Assembly: GCA_030840515.1 (NCBI GenBank)
Contig: JAVEEJ010000022.1
Span: forward strand, 1 to 5,006
DNA length: 5,006 nucleotides
Origin: Frankiaceae bacterium
GTDB taxonomy: Bacteria > Actinomycetota > Actinomycetes > JAVEEJ01
Direction: 5' to 3'
This document shows positions 4,931 to 5,006 of the stretch, one piece after another. The notes beneath the pieces are model-generated. The model was not told the origin of the DNA. It searched no databases and saw only the letters and a program-made list of their open reading frames with translations. Within the stretch, counting starts at the first letter, position 1. Each line of letters opens with the position of its first letter. The position numbers and the translations under genes are program-made.

Positions 4931-5006
4931 CCGTGCACCTCCATCGACCAGTGGTGCCGGAATCCTGCCGCATCGAACCGGCCACCCAACGCGGGGCCGA
5001 GCGAGC
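4927..5006 (-). CDS. C-terminal end of an unidentified upstream gene coupled to bioB (partial)
   Basis: On the minus strand an open frame enters at the right edge and ends at TGA 4929-4927, sharing GTGA with the bioB start. The 25 visible residues include GGRFDAAGFRHHWSMEVHG before the stop. The 4-base overlap, the same kind as between the GNAT and bsaP genes, and the bioB ribosome site lying inside this frame argue for a real gene in an operon with bioB. The stretch is too short to identify; a biotin-pathway gene would be a natural guess but nothing in the residues shows it. The chance of 25 stop-free codons in DNA this G/C-rich is high, so overlap is the main support. Confidence 0.5.
   Translation of the reverse strand, partial: SLGPALGGRFDAAGFRHHWSMEVHG
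4938..4942 (-). promoter_or_regulatory. Ribosome binding site GGAGG for bioB
   Basis: Read on the minus strand, GGAGG stands 7 bases before GTG 4930, fixing that start. It overlaps the last codons of the upstream partial frame. Confidence 0.75.

Noticed and set aside
1..5006. CRISPR array, tRNA, insertion sequence or prophage
   Set aside because: No spaced repeats, cloverleaf, transposase or terminal inverted repeats were seen; the only tandem repeat is the coding Gly-Ser tract.

Overview
The window comes from a high-GC Gram-positive bacterium, almost certainly a member of the Actinomycetota. The grounds are the uniformly G/C-rich third codon positions, frequent GTG starts, a BioB protein that reads like the mycobacterial enzyme, a BsaP-type biotin synthase auxiliary protein (an actinobacterial family), and a surface protein ending in an LAxTG (sortase E type) signal. 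Genus cannot be fixed from sequence alone; a non-mycobacterial actinobacterium with type IV pili is a reasonable guess.

Layout, left to right. (1) Positions 1-299 hold the C-terminal 98 or so codons of a PilT-type pilus ATPase, followed by a perfect hairpin (333-351) that probably ends its transcript. (2) A likely promoter and a GGAG-TTG start lead into a secreted Asp-box (BNR) beta-propeller protein (423-2081) with signal peptide, Gly-Ser stalk, LATTG sorting motif, membrane segment and arginine tail. (3) Convergent to it is a minus-strand cluster read from 3132 down to 2107: a small alpha/beta-barrel-like protein, a GNAT acetyltransferase, and BsaP, whose GTG start overlaps the GNAT stop. 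(4) Divergent from that cluster is an unrecognised but conserved-looking plus-strand protein (3242-3925). (5) bioB (4930-3935, minus) converges on it with only 9 bases between stops. bioB itself overlaps by 4 bases the end of an open frame that runs off the right edge.

Functional picture. The main theme is the last step of biotin synthesis: BioB is a radical-SAM enzyme inserting sulfur into dethiobiotin, and BsaP is the small Cys-rich protein that mycobacterial-type BioB needs. Here the two are not adjacent. A foreign-strand gene and two other genes lie between them, and bsaP is coupled to a GNAT gene instead. The left third is about the cell surface: pilus retraction ATPase and a wall-anchored propeller protein. 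No RNA genes, CRISPR arrays, insertion sequences or phage features were seen. The most distinctive items are the split bioB/bsaP arrangement with its GNAT partner, and the LAxTG-anchored propeller.
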